Notes under the pieces: model-generated | The model's input: the letters and a program-made list of their open reading frames with translations, nothing else | Told to the model about the DNA's origin: nothing | Databases searched by the model: none | Source of the DNA: Rhodocyclaceae bacterium | GTDB lineage: Bacteria; Pseudomonadota; Gammaproteobacteria; Burkholderiales; Rhodocyclaceae | Direction: 5' to 3' | Length of the DNA: 64,000 nt | NCBI GenBank assembly: GCA_018262775.1 | Contig: JADFDU010000011.1 | Coordinates: 124,001-188,000, forward strand | Shown: positions 1 to 8,403 of the stretch, in pieces | Numbering within the stretch: the first letter of the stretch is position 1 | Layout of the letters: the number at the start of each line of letters is the position of its first letter | Translations under genes and position numbers: made by a program

Positions 1-1
1 G

Positions 2-1117
2 GATGTGATTTCGACCGCCAACGTGCCGGGACACGACAACTCGGCCATGGACGGCTACGCGGTGCGTTTCGCCGATCTCGACGCCACGGGCGAAACCGCG
101 CTGTCGCTGGCCGGCAGCGCCTTCGCCGGGCGCACTTTCGCGGGGAGCCTCGGGCCGGGACAGTGCGTGCGCATCATGACCGGCGGCGTGATTCCGCAAG
201 GCGCCGACACGGTGGTCATCCAGGAAGCGGCACGAGCCGAAGGCGAGCGTATCGTCGTGCCTCCAAAACAGCGCCAGGGCCAGCATGTGCGCCATGCCGG
301 CGAGGATCTGCGCGCCGGTGCGCCGGCGATCCATGCCGGCAAGTTGCTGCGGCCGGCAGAACTCGGCCTCCTCGCCTCGCTCGGCGTCGCCGAAGTCAGC
401 GTCAAGCGGCGACTGCGTGTCGCCTTCTTTTCCACCGGCGACGAACTCTGCTCGCTCGGCACGCCGCTCAAGGAGGGCGAGGTCTACGACAGCAACCGCT
501 ACACCCTCTACGGCATGCTGACGCGGCTGGGCTGCGAGGCGATCGACCTGGGCGTGGTGCGCGACGAACCGGCGGCGCTGGAGGCCGCCTTCCAGCGGGC
601 GGCTACGCAGGCCGATGCCATTCTCACCAGTGGCGGCGTTTCCGTCGGCGAGGCGGATTTCATCCGCGGCCTGATGGAAAAGCTCGGCGAGGTGGCCTTC
701 TGGAAAATCGCCATGCGGCCCGGCCGGCCGATGGCCTTCGGTCGTATCGGTGAAGGCCGCGAGGGCGCTTTCCTCTTCGGCCTGCCGGGTAACCCGGTGG
801 CGGTGATGGTGACCTTCTACCAGTTCGTGCGCGAGGCGCTGCTGAAGATGATGGGCGTCTCGCCGATCGAAGCGTTGCCGCAGTTCCGCGTGCCCTGCGT
901 CACTGCCCTGAAGAAACGCCCCGGCCGCAGCGAATTCCAGCGCGGCATGCTGTTCAGCGACAACGGCGAATGGAAAGTGCGCGCTACCGGTTCGCAGGGT
1001 TCGGGCATCCTCAGCTCGATGTCCGAAGCGAACTGTTTCATCGTCATCGAGCCGGAACGCGGCAACGTCGAACCGGGCGACCCGGTCAACGTGCAGTTCT
1101 TCGACGGTTTGGTCTAG
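2..1117 (+). CDS. moeA: Molybdopterin molybdenumtransferase MoeA (5' end outside window)
   Basis: MoeA inserts molybdate into adenylylated molybdopterin in the last step of molybdenum cofactor synthesis, in the cytoplasm. The frame is open from base 2, so the true start lies left of the window and about 40 residues are missing. Visible family motifs are VPGHDNSAMDGYAV near the start, IMTGGVIPQGADTVV, the GDEL and YDSNRYTL segment of the MoCF-binding domain, TSGGVSVGEADF, and LPGNPVAVMVTF, followed by the C-terminal domain IV. An apparent GTG start at base 5 is only the first start-like codon in an already conserved region. The TAG stop lies inside the left arm of a 21-bp inverted repeat (1114-1182), which separates it from the convergent GGDEF-EAL gene. 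Confidence 0.95.
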   Translation, partial: DVISTANVPGHDNSAMDGYAVRFADLDATGETALSLAGSAFAGRTFAGSLGPGQCVRIMTGGVIPQGADTVVIQEAARAEGERIVVPPKQRQGQHVRHAGEDLRAGAPAIHAGKLLRPAELGLLASLGVAEVSVKRRLRVAFFSTGDELCSLGTPLKEGEVYDSNRYTLYGMLTRLGCEAIDLGVVRDEPAALEAAFQRAATQADAILTSGGVSVGEADFIRGLMEKLGEVAFWKIAMRPGRPMAFGRIGEGREGAFLFGLPGNPVAVMVTFYQFVREALLKMMGVSPIEALPQFRVPCVTALKKRPGRSEFQRGMLFSDNGEWKVRATGSQGSGILSSMSEANCFIVIEPERGNVEPGDPVNVQFFDGLV

Positions 1118-1182
1118 GGAAACGCTGAACAAGTTGCCGTTCGTCCTGAGCCTGTCGAAGGACTTGTTCAGCGTTTCCCTAG
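1114..1182. repeat. Inverted-repeat element, copy 1 (MITE-like), at convergent gene ends
   Basis: A perfect 21-bp inverted repeat starts CTAGGGAAACGCTGAACAAG (arms 1114-1134 and 1162-1182) around a 27-base centre containing TTCGTCCTGAGCCTGTCGAA. The arms contain the TAG stop of moeA (1115-1117) and, on the other strand, the TAG stop of the GGDEF-EAL gene (1179-1181). A longer copy sharing the right half and outer ends lies at 38901-39018. The transcript of either strand would fold into a very strong hairpin, but there is no T-run, so a classical intrinsic terminator is not shown. Confidence 0.85.
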
Positions 1183-3050
1183 CTGAAGTAAAAAGGCCGG
1201 CCGACGGCGTGGCCCTGGGCGTAATCAACGCCCATCTCGCGCAGGCGATTGAGTGTGCCTTCGGTCTCGACGAACTCGGCGACGGTCTTCATGCCGAGGG
1301 AATGGGCGATGTTGTTGATGGCGGAAACCACCTCGCGGTTCATCGGCTCGGCAAACATGTCGCGCACGAAGGCGCCATCGATCTTGACATAGTCCACCGG
1401 CAGGTGCTTGAGGTAGGCGAAGGAACACATGCCGGCGCCGAAATCGTCCAGTGCAAAGCGCAATCCCAGCTCCTTCAGCTCGCGGATCAGTTCGGCCGCC
1501 TTGGTCAGGTTGGCCACCGCCAGCGTCTCGGTGATCTCGAAGCAGATGGCTTCGGGCGGCGTCCCGTGCAGGGCAATCTGTTCGCGTACGAACTGCGGGA
1601 AGCGGCTGTCGTTGATGCTTTCGGCGGACAGGTTAATGTCGAACACCGGCAGGTTATCCGGCGTCGCTTCGCATTCGCGGCGGATCGCCGGCAGGGCGTT
1701 GGCAAGCACCCAGCGGTCGATGGCCTGCATCATGTTGTGCCGCTCGGCCGAAGGGATGAAGACCATCGGCGGCACGATCTTGCCATCGCGGTCGACCATG
1801 CGCAGCAGCAGCTCGAAATGCCGCGTCTTCGCTGTCGTTTCATCGAGTCCGGCAATGCGCTGGCGGAACAGGCGGAAGCCGTTGCGCTCAATGGCATCGT
1901 GGATGGTTTCGACGATGTTCATGTCGGCACGCGGCAGGTGGCTGGCGGCCTTGGCGTGATAGACGCGGATCTGGTCGCGGCCGGCTTCCTTGGCGGCATA
2001 GCAGGCAACGTCGGCCTGTTCCATGATCTCCGCCGCGTCGGCGGCCGGATCCGACATCACTACCAGGCCGATGCTGGCGCCGACGTGGAACACCTTTTCG
2101 CGCCAGACGAAGCGGAAGTTCGACACGTCCATGCGGATGGCGTTGGCGATGCGCAGTGCCTGTTCCACCGGACAGGCGTGCAGCAGCACGGCGAACTCGT
2201 CGCCGCCCATGCGTGCCAGCACATCGGAGGTGCGCACACGCGCGCGCAGCACGGCGGCGATCTGGCGCAGGAATTCATCGCCGGCGGCATGGCCGCCGCT
2301 GTCGTTGATCAGCTTGAAGCGGTCGAGATCAAGGAAGAGCAGCGTGTGCCGCTTGTCCGGCTCGCCTTCGGCAGTGATGGCATTGTGCAGTTGTTCCTCG
2401 AAGCCGCGGCGGTTCACCAGTCCGGTCAGCGCGTCATGGTTGGCCTGCCAGAACAGTTCGAGCGAGATGCCGTGGGGGACTGAAACATCCTCCATGGCGA
2501 GAAAGCTGACCTGACGGCGGCCAGCCTCCTCGCGGGCGCAGCTGATGTCCAGCGCATGTTCGTTGCCACCGGCATCGCGCAGCACTGCACGCAGAACCGC
2601 ACGCAGCGCCGGCACGGCGTCGCCGTCGGTGGACTGCAGTTCCTGCAACAGCACCGGTTTGCCGTCGGCCGCGTTGCGCAGCGGAAAGCGTTCCCCGAAG
2701 GCCTGTCCGATGAGATCGGCATGATCGATGCCCGCCAGCTTGGCCGCCGCCGCGTTGGCGAAGAAAATCTGCCCGTGGTCGTCGAGGCCGACGACGGCGA
2801 CATCGACGCAGCGGAAAGCCGTGTCGATCAGGTGGAGCTGATCGCGTAGCCGGGTCGACGAGATCGAATTCCATGCCAGCCAGCCGCCCAGCGCGCTGGC
2901 GCTGCCCAGGCCGGCGAACCAGAACACCACAACCGGCTGATCGCCGTCAGCGGGCCCGAGCGCCAGCGCGGCGCCACAGGAGAACAGGATGGCGCATGCA
3001 GTCAGGGCGCGCCAGGCGACACTCAGGATCTGCCGGCGCGTCTCGCTCAT
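1179..3050 (-). CDS. Membrane-anchored PAS-GGDEF-EAL cyclic-di-GMP enzyme
   Basis: 623 aa. Two hydrophobic segments (about residues 12-31 and 43-61) anchor it. A PAS-like region (about 70-190) precedes a GGDEF domain (about 200-365) and an EAL domain (about 375-620). The GGDEF site reads RMGGDEFAVLL near residue 281, and an RTSD inhibitory-site motif sits five residues upstream, so synthase activity and product feedback are plausible. In the EAL half the motif is ELL (FELLLRM), but FEITE, ALDDFGAG, YVKID, AEFVETEG and YAQGHAVGRPF keep the metal and catalytic positions, so phosphodiesterase activity is also possible. The start overlaps the rmuC stop by 4 bp (ATGA), so the two are probably co-translated. 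Which activity dominates cannot be told from sequence. Confidence 0.92.
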   Translation of the reverse strand: MSETRRQILSVAWRALTACAILFSCGAALALGPADGDQPVVVFWFAGLGSASALGGWLAWNSISSTRLRDQLHLIDTAFRCVDVAVVGLDDHGQIFFANAAAAKLAGIDHADLIGQAFGERFPLRNAADGKPVLLQELQSTDGDAVPALRAVLRAVLRDAGGNEHALDISCAREEAGRRQVSFLAMEDVSVPHGISLELFWQANHDALTGLVNRRGFEEQLHNAITAEGEPDKRHTLLFLDLDRFKLINDSGGHAAGDEFLRQIAAVLRARVRTSDVLARMGGDEFAVLLHACPVEQALRIANAIRMDVSNFRFVWREKVFHVGASIGLVVMSDPAADAAEIMEQADVACYAAKEAGRDQIRVYHAKAASHLPRADMNIVETIHDAIERNGFRLFRQRIAGLDETTAKTRHFELLLRMVDRDGKIVPPMVFIPSAERHNMMQAIDRWVLANALPAIRRECEATPDNLPVFDINLSAESINDSRFPQFVREQIALHGTPPEAICFEITETLAVANLTKAAELIRELKELGLRFALDDFGAGMCSFAYLKHLPVDYVKIDGAFVRDMFAEPMNREVVSAINNIAHSLGMKTVAEFVETEGTLNRLREMGVDYAQGHAVGRPFYFS

Positions 3051-4360
3051 TCTTCGCCCGCCTTGCGCAGGGGCACGGCGGCGATCGCCGGCGGATGCTC
3101 GACACCGTCCAGTTCGACGCCCTCGATGCGGGCAAACTGGCCGCTGATCTTCCGGCTGCTGATCTGTACGTCCTGCACGTCCTTCTGTGCCAGGTCGATG
3201 TGCGCAGCCAGCTTCTGCATGCGTTCGTCGAAGCGGGCAAAATCCTTCGATAGCTTGCCCAGCGCGTCCTTGATGATGTGGATCTGGTGACGCGTCTCGA
3301 CGTCCTTGAGCACGGCGCGCGCCGTGTTGAGGACGGCCATCAGCGTTGTCGGCGAGACGATCCAGACGCGCTTCTGCATGGCGTAGCCGACCACCTCGGG
3401 GTGGTAAGCGTGGATTTCGGCGAATACCGCTTCGGCCGGCACGAACATCACGGCGCCGTCGGAAGTCTCGTTTGCCAGGATGTACTTCGTGGCAATTGCG
3501 TCGATGTGTTTGCGCAGGTCGGCACGAAAGTCAGCCTGCGCAGCACGGCGCTCGAATTCGGAGGCCTCCGGCGCGAACATGCGGTGGTAATTTTCCAGCG
3601 GGAACTTCGAGTCCACCGCCACCATGCCGGTCGGCTCGGGCAGCTTCAACACGCAGTCGGCGCGCGTGCCGTTGGAGAGGGTGTACTGGAAGTCGAAGCT
3701 GCCAGGCGGCAGGATGTTGCGCACCAGCGCTTCGAGCTGCACCTCGCCGAAGGCGCCGCGTGCCTTCTTGTCGCCGAGCAGCTCCTGCAGGCTGACGACG
3801 TTGCTGGTGAGGCCGTCGATCTTCTTCTGCGCCTCGTCGATGGTGGCCAGCCGCGCCATGACGTTGGCGAAGGTTTCGTTGGTCTTCTTGAAGCCCTCGT
3901 CGAGACGCTCGCTGACGCGGCCGCTGATCTGCTCGAGGCGCTCGTTGATGCTGCGCGTGAGGCTTTCCATGCTGGCGGACAACTGGGCGGTGGCCTGGCC
4001 GAGGCCGGATTGCAACAGCTCGCGGTCGGCGCGCGCCTGCTCCGTCAACTTCAGCATGATCTGCTCGAGCACTTCGGCGCGCAACTGATCCTGCCTCGCC
4101 TGGAAGGAGGCATTCAGTTCCGCCAGCGTCTTTTGCAGCCGTTCAGCGGATTCGGTGCTTTGCGAGAGGAGACGGTCGCCCTGGCGGCTGAGGCCGTCGT
4201 GCAGGTCGGAGAGCATGGCACGGTGCTTCTCGGCCAGCGCAGCATCGATGCCGGATGGAAGTTCCTTCGTCGCCGCGTGGAGTACGGCGATTCGCCAAAG
4301 GATAAGAAAAACTGCCGCGATCGCGGTAAAAAGCGCGACCGCCGTCCAGATTTCGGGCAT
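3047..4360 (-). CDS. rmuC: DNA recombination protein RmuC
   Basis: RmuC-family protein (COG1322), linked to limiting DNA rearrangement at inverted repeats; it is a membrane-tethered coiled-coil protein with a nuclease-like core. The chosen start (MPEIWTAVALFTA) puts one transmembrane helix at residues 4-25. A long coiled coil follows to about residue 200, then the RmuC core with RGAFGEVQLEALV, VAVDSKFPLENY and VGYAMQKRVWIVSPTTL. An in-frame start at 4414 would add 18 residues before the membrane helix; 4360 is preferred because GAGGAGG lies directly upstream, although the spacing is short. The stop overlaps the start of the GGDEF-EAL gene. Confidence 0.9.
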   Translation of the reverse strand: MPEIWTAVALFTAIAAVFLILWRIAVLHAATKELPSGIDAALAEKHRAMLSDLHDGLSRQGDRLLSQSTESAERLQKTLAELNASFQARQDQLRAEVLEQIMLKLTEQARADRELLQSGLGQATAQLSASMESLTRSINERLEQISGRVSERLDEGFKKTNETFANVMARLATIDEAQKKIDGLTSNVVSLQELLGDKKARGAFGEVQLEALVRNILPPGSFDFQYTLSNGTRADCVLKLPEPTGMVAVDSKFPLENYHRMFAPEASEFERRAAQADFRADLRKHIDAIATKYILANETSDGAVMFVPAEAVFAEIHAYHPEVVGYAMQKRVWIVSPTTLMAVLNTARAVLKDVETRHQIHIIKDALGKLSKDFARFDERMQKLAAHIDLAQKDVQDVQISSRKISGQFARIEGVELDGVEHPPAIAAVPLRKAGEE

Positions 4361-4442
4361 GACCTCCTCAAATTCCCCTATGGAGCCCTGCATGAAAATA
4401 TTCCATGCAATCACAGAGGGTTATGTTCTATTTTTAATGATG

Positions 4443-4448
4443 AGTATA
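4443..4448 (-). promoter_or_regulatory. Predicted -10 box of the rmuC-GGDEF/EAL operon
   Basis: TATACT on the minus strand, about 80 bases upstream of the preferred rmuC start, in an AT-rich gap between the permease stop (4501) and rmuC. No good -35 box is visible. A CRP-like palindrome lies about 40 bp further upstream at 4479-4494. Confidence 0.4.
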
Positions 4449-4478
4449 ACAGTGCGATTTCTGCCTGCCTATTTCTTT

Positions 4479-4494
4479 CGTGATAATTGTCACA
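4479..4494. promoter_or_regulatory. CRP-like palindrome upstream of rmuC
   Basis: CGTGATAATTGTCACA matches the CRP/Vfr-type pattern TGTGA-N6-TCACA at 9 of 10 positions. It is centred roughly 50 bp before the start expected from the TATACT box and ends just before the permease stop codon. This is a sequence match only. Confidence 0.35.
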
Positions 4495-4500
4495 GAAATT

Positions 4501-6993
4501 TCAGGCCAGCGCACGCAGGCTTTGCAAGGCCGGGACGCGCAACGTACGTGCGGTACCCGCCAGGCCGGCGAGGGTGATGCCGAGAATGCCGCAGAGCACC
4601 CCCGCCGGCAGCACCAGCCAAGCCGGGGTGTAAGGCAGTTGGAAGACGAAATGGCCGAGCAGCCAGCTGATGAGGGCTGCGCCGACACCGGCCACTACGC
4701 CGGCGATCGCGCCGAGGACAGCGAATTCCGCCGCCAGCGCGGCACGCAACTGGCGGTTGCGCGCGCCGAGGGTACGCAGCACGGCGATCTCGTATTCACG
4801 CTCGTCGTGGGTGGATTCAAGCGCCGCATAGAGCACCGCCAGCCCGGCGACAAGCGAGAAGGCAAAAATGAATTGCACGGCCAGTGCCAGTTGGTCCATC
4901 ACCGACTTGAACTGGCGCAGGATGGAGGCGACGTCGATCACCGTCAGGTTGGGATAGGCTGCCACCAGTTCGCCGACAAAACCGGCCCTGTCGGGCGGCA
5001 GATGGAAACTGGTGATGTAGCTGGTGGGAAAGGACTCCAGCACCCCGGGCGGCGTGACGACGAAGAAATTGACGCGCATCGAGTCCCAGTCGAGCTTGCG
5101 TAGCGAGGTGATGCCCGCCTCCAGCCGCCGGCCGGCAATCTCATACACGAGCACATCGTTCAGCTTCAGCTTCAAGGTGTCCGCCAACCCCTGCTCCACC
5201 GAAAATTGCGGCCTGTCCGCGTCCTGCGGCGCAAACCACTTGCCGGCCGTGAGCGAGTTGCCCTCGGGCAGGTCGGCCATCCATGAGAGGTTAAACTCCC
5301 GTTCGACGAGGCGCTGGGCACGCTCCTCTTCATAATCTGCCGCGTTGACGGGCCGGCCGTTAACCGCGACCAGGCGTCCGCGCACCATGGGCAGCAGCTC
5401 GGGTTTTTCCAGACCCTTGCTGGCAAACAGCGCACGCACCGCTTCGCGCTGTTCGGGCTGGATGTTGATGATGAAGCGGTTGGGTGCATCCGGCGGCATG
5501 CTGCGTTGCCAGGAAGCGATCAGGTCGTCGCGCGCCAGGGTCAGCAGCAACAGCGTCGTCATGCCCAGGCCGAGCGCCACAGCCTGGATCACGCTGGTAC
5601 CGAGGCGCCGATGCAGGGAAGCAATGCCGTAGCGCCAGCCAGCGCCGGCTGCGCCACGCAGACGTCCGGCCGCGGCCAGCGCCAGGCGTGCCACGCCGGC
5701 ATAAATGGCGACGGCGAGGGAAAAGAGGCCAAGCACCCACAGCCCCAGCTTGAGATCGGCTGCCATCCACAGCATGAGCGCCGCCAGCACGGTCGCGCCG
5801 AAGGCATGGCCGGTCCAGGTCAGCGGTTCGCTTTCGGCCCACTCGCGCCGCAACACGCGCACCGTGGGCACATTGCGCAGGCGCATCAGCTGCGGCAGGG
5901 CAAAACCGGCCAGGAGTGCCAGGCCGACGGCAAAGCCGTAGGCCAGCGGCAATGGCGAAGGCGCCGGCAACGCGGTCGTCAGCAAGTTGGATAACAGGCG
6001 CTCGAGTGCGAACTGCGCAGTGAAGCCGATGAGGCAGCCGAGCGCGGCAGTGATGGTGCCGAAGAGCAGGAACTCACCGAGGTAAATCCGCAGCAGCTGG
6101 CTGCCGCGCGCGCCGAGGCAGCGCATCACGGCACAGCCGTCGAGATGCCGCTGCATGAAGCGGCGCGCCGCCAGGCCGACGGCGACGGCCGCCAGCACGG
6201 CCGCCAGCAGCGCCGCCAGGCGCAGGAATTTTTCGGCGCGATCGAGGGCGTTGCGCACCTCGGGCCGCGCATTGTCGAGGCTCTCGATGCGTTCGCCGCG
6301 CCCAAGGTGTTTTTCCGCCCAGGCTTGATAGGCGGCGACTGCCTTCCCCCCGCCAGCCAGGTGCAGGCGGTAGGTAACGCGGCTGCCGACCTGGACCAGT
6401 TGCGTGGCCGGCAGGTCGTCGATGTGCATCATCAGGCGCGGTGCGATATTGAAGAAATTCACGCCGCGATCCGGCTCCAAAGTCAGTACCGCCGAGACGG
6501 CGAAGCTGGCGTTGCCGAGTCGTACCTCATCGCCGACCTTGGCCGTGAGTGCGGCCGCCAGGCGTTCGTCCAGCCACACCGCGCCGCGTGCCGGCGTCTC
6601 GCGCGTCTCGGCATCGGGCTGGTTGAGCGCGGGCGCGGTGCGCAGGGTACCGCGCAGCGGATAACCCGGCTCGACCGCCTTGATGCCGGCGAGGTGGCTG
6701 GCCCCGTTGGCCGCCGTCATGCTTGGAAAACTGATGCTGCCGATGACGCGCAGGTTGAGCCGTTGCGCCTCCGCGCGGTAGCTCTTGTCCCAGGGGTGGT
6801 CGGCCAGCAGCAGCAGGTCGCCGCCGAGCAGTTGGTGCGCCTCGCGCGCGAGGGCGCGCGACAGACGGTCCGAGAAGAAGCTCACGCTCGACAGGCTGGC
6901 CACGGCGATCACCAGCGCCAGGCCGAGCAGGCGCAGCTCGCCGGCGCGAAAATCGCGCTTCAGCATCTGCCAGGCGAGGTGCCACGCGTTCAT
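4501..6993 (-). CDS. FtsX-type ABC transporter permease (YbbP-like)
   Basis: 830 aa, matching the YbbP/MacB-like double-FtsX permeases (E. coli YbbP is about 800 aa). It has an N-terminal membrane helix (about 22-40) followed by a large periplasmic domain. A first FtsX block of membrane helices spans about residues 255-440, a second periplasmic domain follows, and a last FtsX block ends in ALAVQFIFAFSLVAGLAVLY and further helices. YbbP usually works with the ATPase YbbA (and TesA) in lipid or lysophospholipid-related export, but no ATPase gene is next to it here. Its start overlaps the radA stop by 4 bp, so it is read from the alr-radA transcript. Confidence 0.9.
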   Translation of the reverse strand: MNAWHLAWQMLKRDFRAGELRLLGLALVIAVASLSSVSFFSDRLSRALAREAHQLLGGDLLLLADHPWDKSYRAEAQRLNLRVIGSISFPSMTAANGASHLAGIKAVEPGYPLRGTLRTAPALNQPDAETRETPARGAVWLDERLAAALTAKVGDEVRLGNASFAVSAVLTLEPDRGVNFFNIAPRLMMHIDDLPATQLVQVGSRVTYRLHLAGGGKAVAAYQAWAEKHLGRGERIESLDNARPEVRNALDRAEKFLRLAALLAAVLAAVAVGLAARRFMQRHLDGCAVMRCLGARGSQLLRIYLGEFLLFGTITAALGCLIGFTAQFALERLLSNLLTTALPAPSPLPLAYGFAVGLALLAGFALPQLMRLRNVPTVRVLRREWAESEPLTWTGHAFGATVLAALMLWMAADLKLGLWVLGLFSLAVAIYAGVARLALAAAGRLRGAAGAGWRYGIASLHRRLGTSVIQAVALGLGMTTLLLLTLARDDLIASWQRSMPPDAPNRFIINIQPEQREAVRALFASKGLEKPELLPMVRGRLVAVNGRPVNAADYEEERAQRLVEREFNLSWMADLPEGNSLTAGKWFAPQDADRPQFSVEQGLADTLKLKLNDVLVYEIAGRRLEAGITSLRKLDWDSMRVNFFVVTPPGVLESFPTSYITSFHLPPDRAGFVGELVAAYPNLTVIDVASILRQFKSVMDQLALAVQFIFAFSLVAGLAVLYAALESTHDEREYEIAVLRTLGARNRQLRAALAAEFAVLGAIAGVVAGVGAALISWLLGHFVFQLPYTPAWLVLPAGVLCGILGITLAGLAGTARTLRVPALQSLRALA

Positions 6994-8351
6994 TCCAGTT
7001 CCCTCAGCTTGTCCACCGCCTGCTCCACTCGCTCCAGCGCGATCACCTCGATGCCCTTGATCGGTTGCTTCGGCGCATTGGCCTTGGGAATCAAGGCATG
7101 CGTAAAGCCGAGCTTGGCGGCTTCCCTGAGGCGTTCCTGGCCGCGCGGCGCAGGACGAATTTCTCCTGCCAGGCCCACCTCGCCGAAAGCGATCAGCTTC
7201 CGCGGCAGTGGCTTGTCGCGCAGGCTGGAGACGATGGCCAGCATCACGGCGAGGTCGGCCGCCGGCTCGCCGATCTTCACCCCGCCGACGGCATTGACGA
7301 ACACATCCTGATCGAAGCAGGCAATGCCGGCGTGACGGTGCAGCACGGCCAGCAGCATTGCCAGGCGGTTCTGCTCGAGGCCGACGCAGAGGCGGCGCGG
7401 ACTGGGCGAGTGGGCTTCATCGACCAGCGCCTGGATCTCCACCAGCAGCGGCCGCGTACCCTCCTGCGTCACCAGCACGCAGGAACCGGCCACCTGCTGC
7501 TCATGGTGGGAGAGGAACAACGCAGAGGGGTTGGAGACGCCGCGCAGGCCCTTGTCGGTCATGGCGAAGACGCCCAGTTCGTTCACCGCGCCGAAGCGGT
7601 TCTTCACGGCACGGACGAGGCGGAAGCTGGAATTCGGATCGCCCTCGAAGTAGAGCACGGTATCGACGATGTGCTCCAGCACGCGCGGCCCGGCCAGCGC
7701 GCCCTCCTTCGTCACGTGGCCGACGAAAATGATGCAGGTGCCGGCCTGCTTGGCGTAACGCGTCAGCTGGGCGGCGCACTCGCGCACCTGCGCCACCGAT
7801 CCCGGCGCCGACTGCAGCGCATCGGAGTACACCGTCTGGATGGAGTCGATCACCGCGATGCGCGGCTTGTGCGCGACCAGCGCCGCGAGGATTTTCTCAA
7901 GATGGATCTCGGTCAGCAGTTGCAGACCGCCGACTTCCAGTTGCAGGCGCTGCGCGCGCAACGCCACCTGCTCGGCGGATTCCTCGCCGGAGACATAGAG
8001 TGCGTCCTGGCGATCGGCCAGCCGCGCCAGCGCCTGCAGCAGCAGCGTCGACTTGCCGATGCCGGGATCGCCGCCGATCAGCACCACGCCGCCCGTCACC
8101 AGGCCGCCGCCGAGGACGCGATCGAACTCCTCGATGCCGGTGGCGACGCGGGATTCCTCGTGCGGGTGTATCTCCGCCAGGCGCTGCATCCGGCCACTAC
8201 CGGCGATGACGGTAAAGCGGTTGCTCGCCGCTGCCTCGGCGATGCTTTCAACCAGGGTGTTCCAGACGTTGCAATGCGGGCATTGCCCCTGCCACTTCGG
8301 CGAGTTGCCGCCGCACTCGGTGCAGGTGTAGACGGTTTTCTGCTTGGCCAT
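6990..8351 (-). CDS. radA: DNA repair protein RadA
   Basis: 453 aa, the normal length of RadA, a RecA-like branch-migration ATPase of recombination and repair. Visible features in order: a four-cysteine zinc finger (CTECGGNSPKWQGQCPHC, residues 10-27), a Walker A motif GGDPGIGKS (93-101), the RadA-specific KNRFG motif (RAVKNRFGAVNELGVF), and a Lon-protease-like C-terminal domain with the FVNAVGGVKIGEPAADLA segment. It lies between alr (52-base gap) and the YbbP-like permease (4-bp overlap), all in one direction. Confidence 0.97.
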   Translation of the reverse strand: MAKQKTVYTCTECGGNSPKWQGQCPHCNVWNTLVESIAEAAASNRFTVIAGSGRMQRLAEIHPHEESRVATGIEEFDRVLGGGLVTGGVVLIGGDPGIGKSTLLLQALARLADRQDALYVSGEESAEQVALRAQRLQLEVGGLQLLTEIHLEKILAALVAHKPRIAVIDSIQTVYSDALQSAPGSVAQVRECAAQLTRYAKQAGTCIIFVGHVTKEGALAGPRVLEHIVDTVLYFEGDPNSSFRLVRAVKNRFGAVNELGVFAMTDKGLRGVSNPSALFLSHHEQQVAGSCVLVTQEGTRPLLVEIQALVDEAHSPSPRRLCVGLEQNRLAMLLAVLHRHAGIACFDQDVFVNAVGGVKIGEPAADLAVMLAIVSSLRDKPLPRKLIAFGEVGLAGEIRPAPRGQERLREAAKLGFTHALIPKANAPKQPIKGIEVIALERVEQAVDKLRELE

Positions 8352-8403
8352 GGTGGAAGTCTAATGGATGACGTGGCTCAGGCGGCGAGCCTGGGTGACG
8401 CGA

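Noticed and set aside
1134-2483. Long plus-strand open frame antisense to the GGDEF-EAL gene
   Set aside because: It begins inside the inverted repeat and mirrors the codon pattern of the minus-strand gene; no domain or ribosome site. The same applies to long antisense frames over rmuC (3278-4483), typA (25253-26422), the acyl-CoA reductase (48304-50577), the GMC oxidase (52805-54460) and the aldehyde dehydrogenase (55276-56595).
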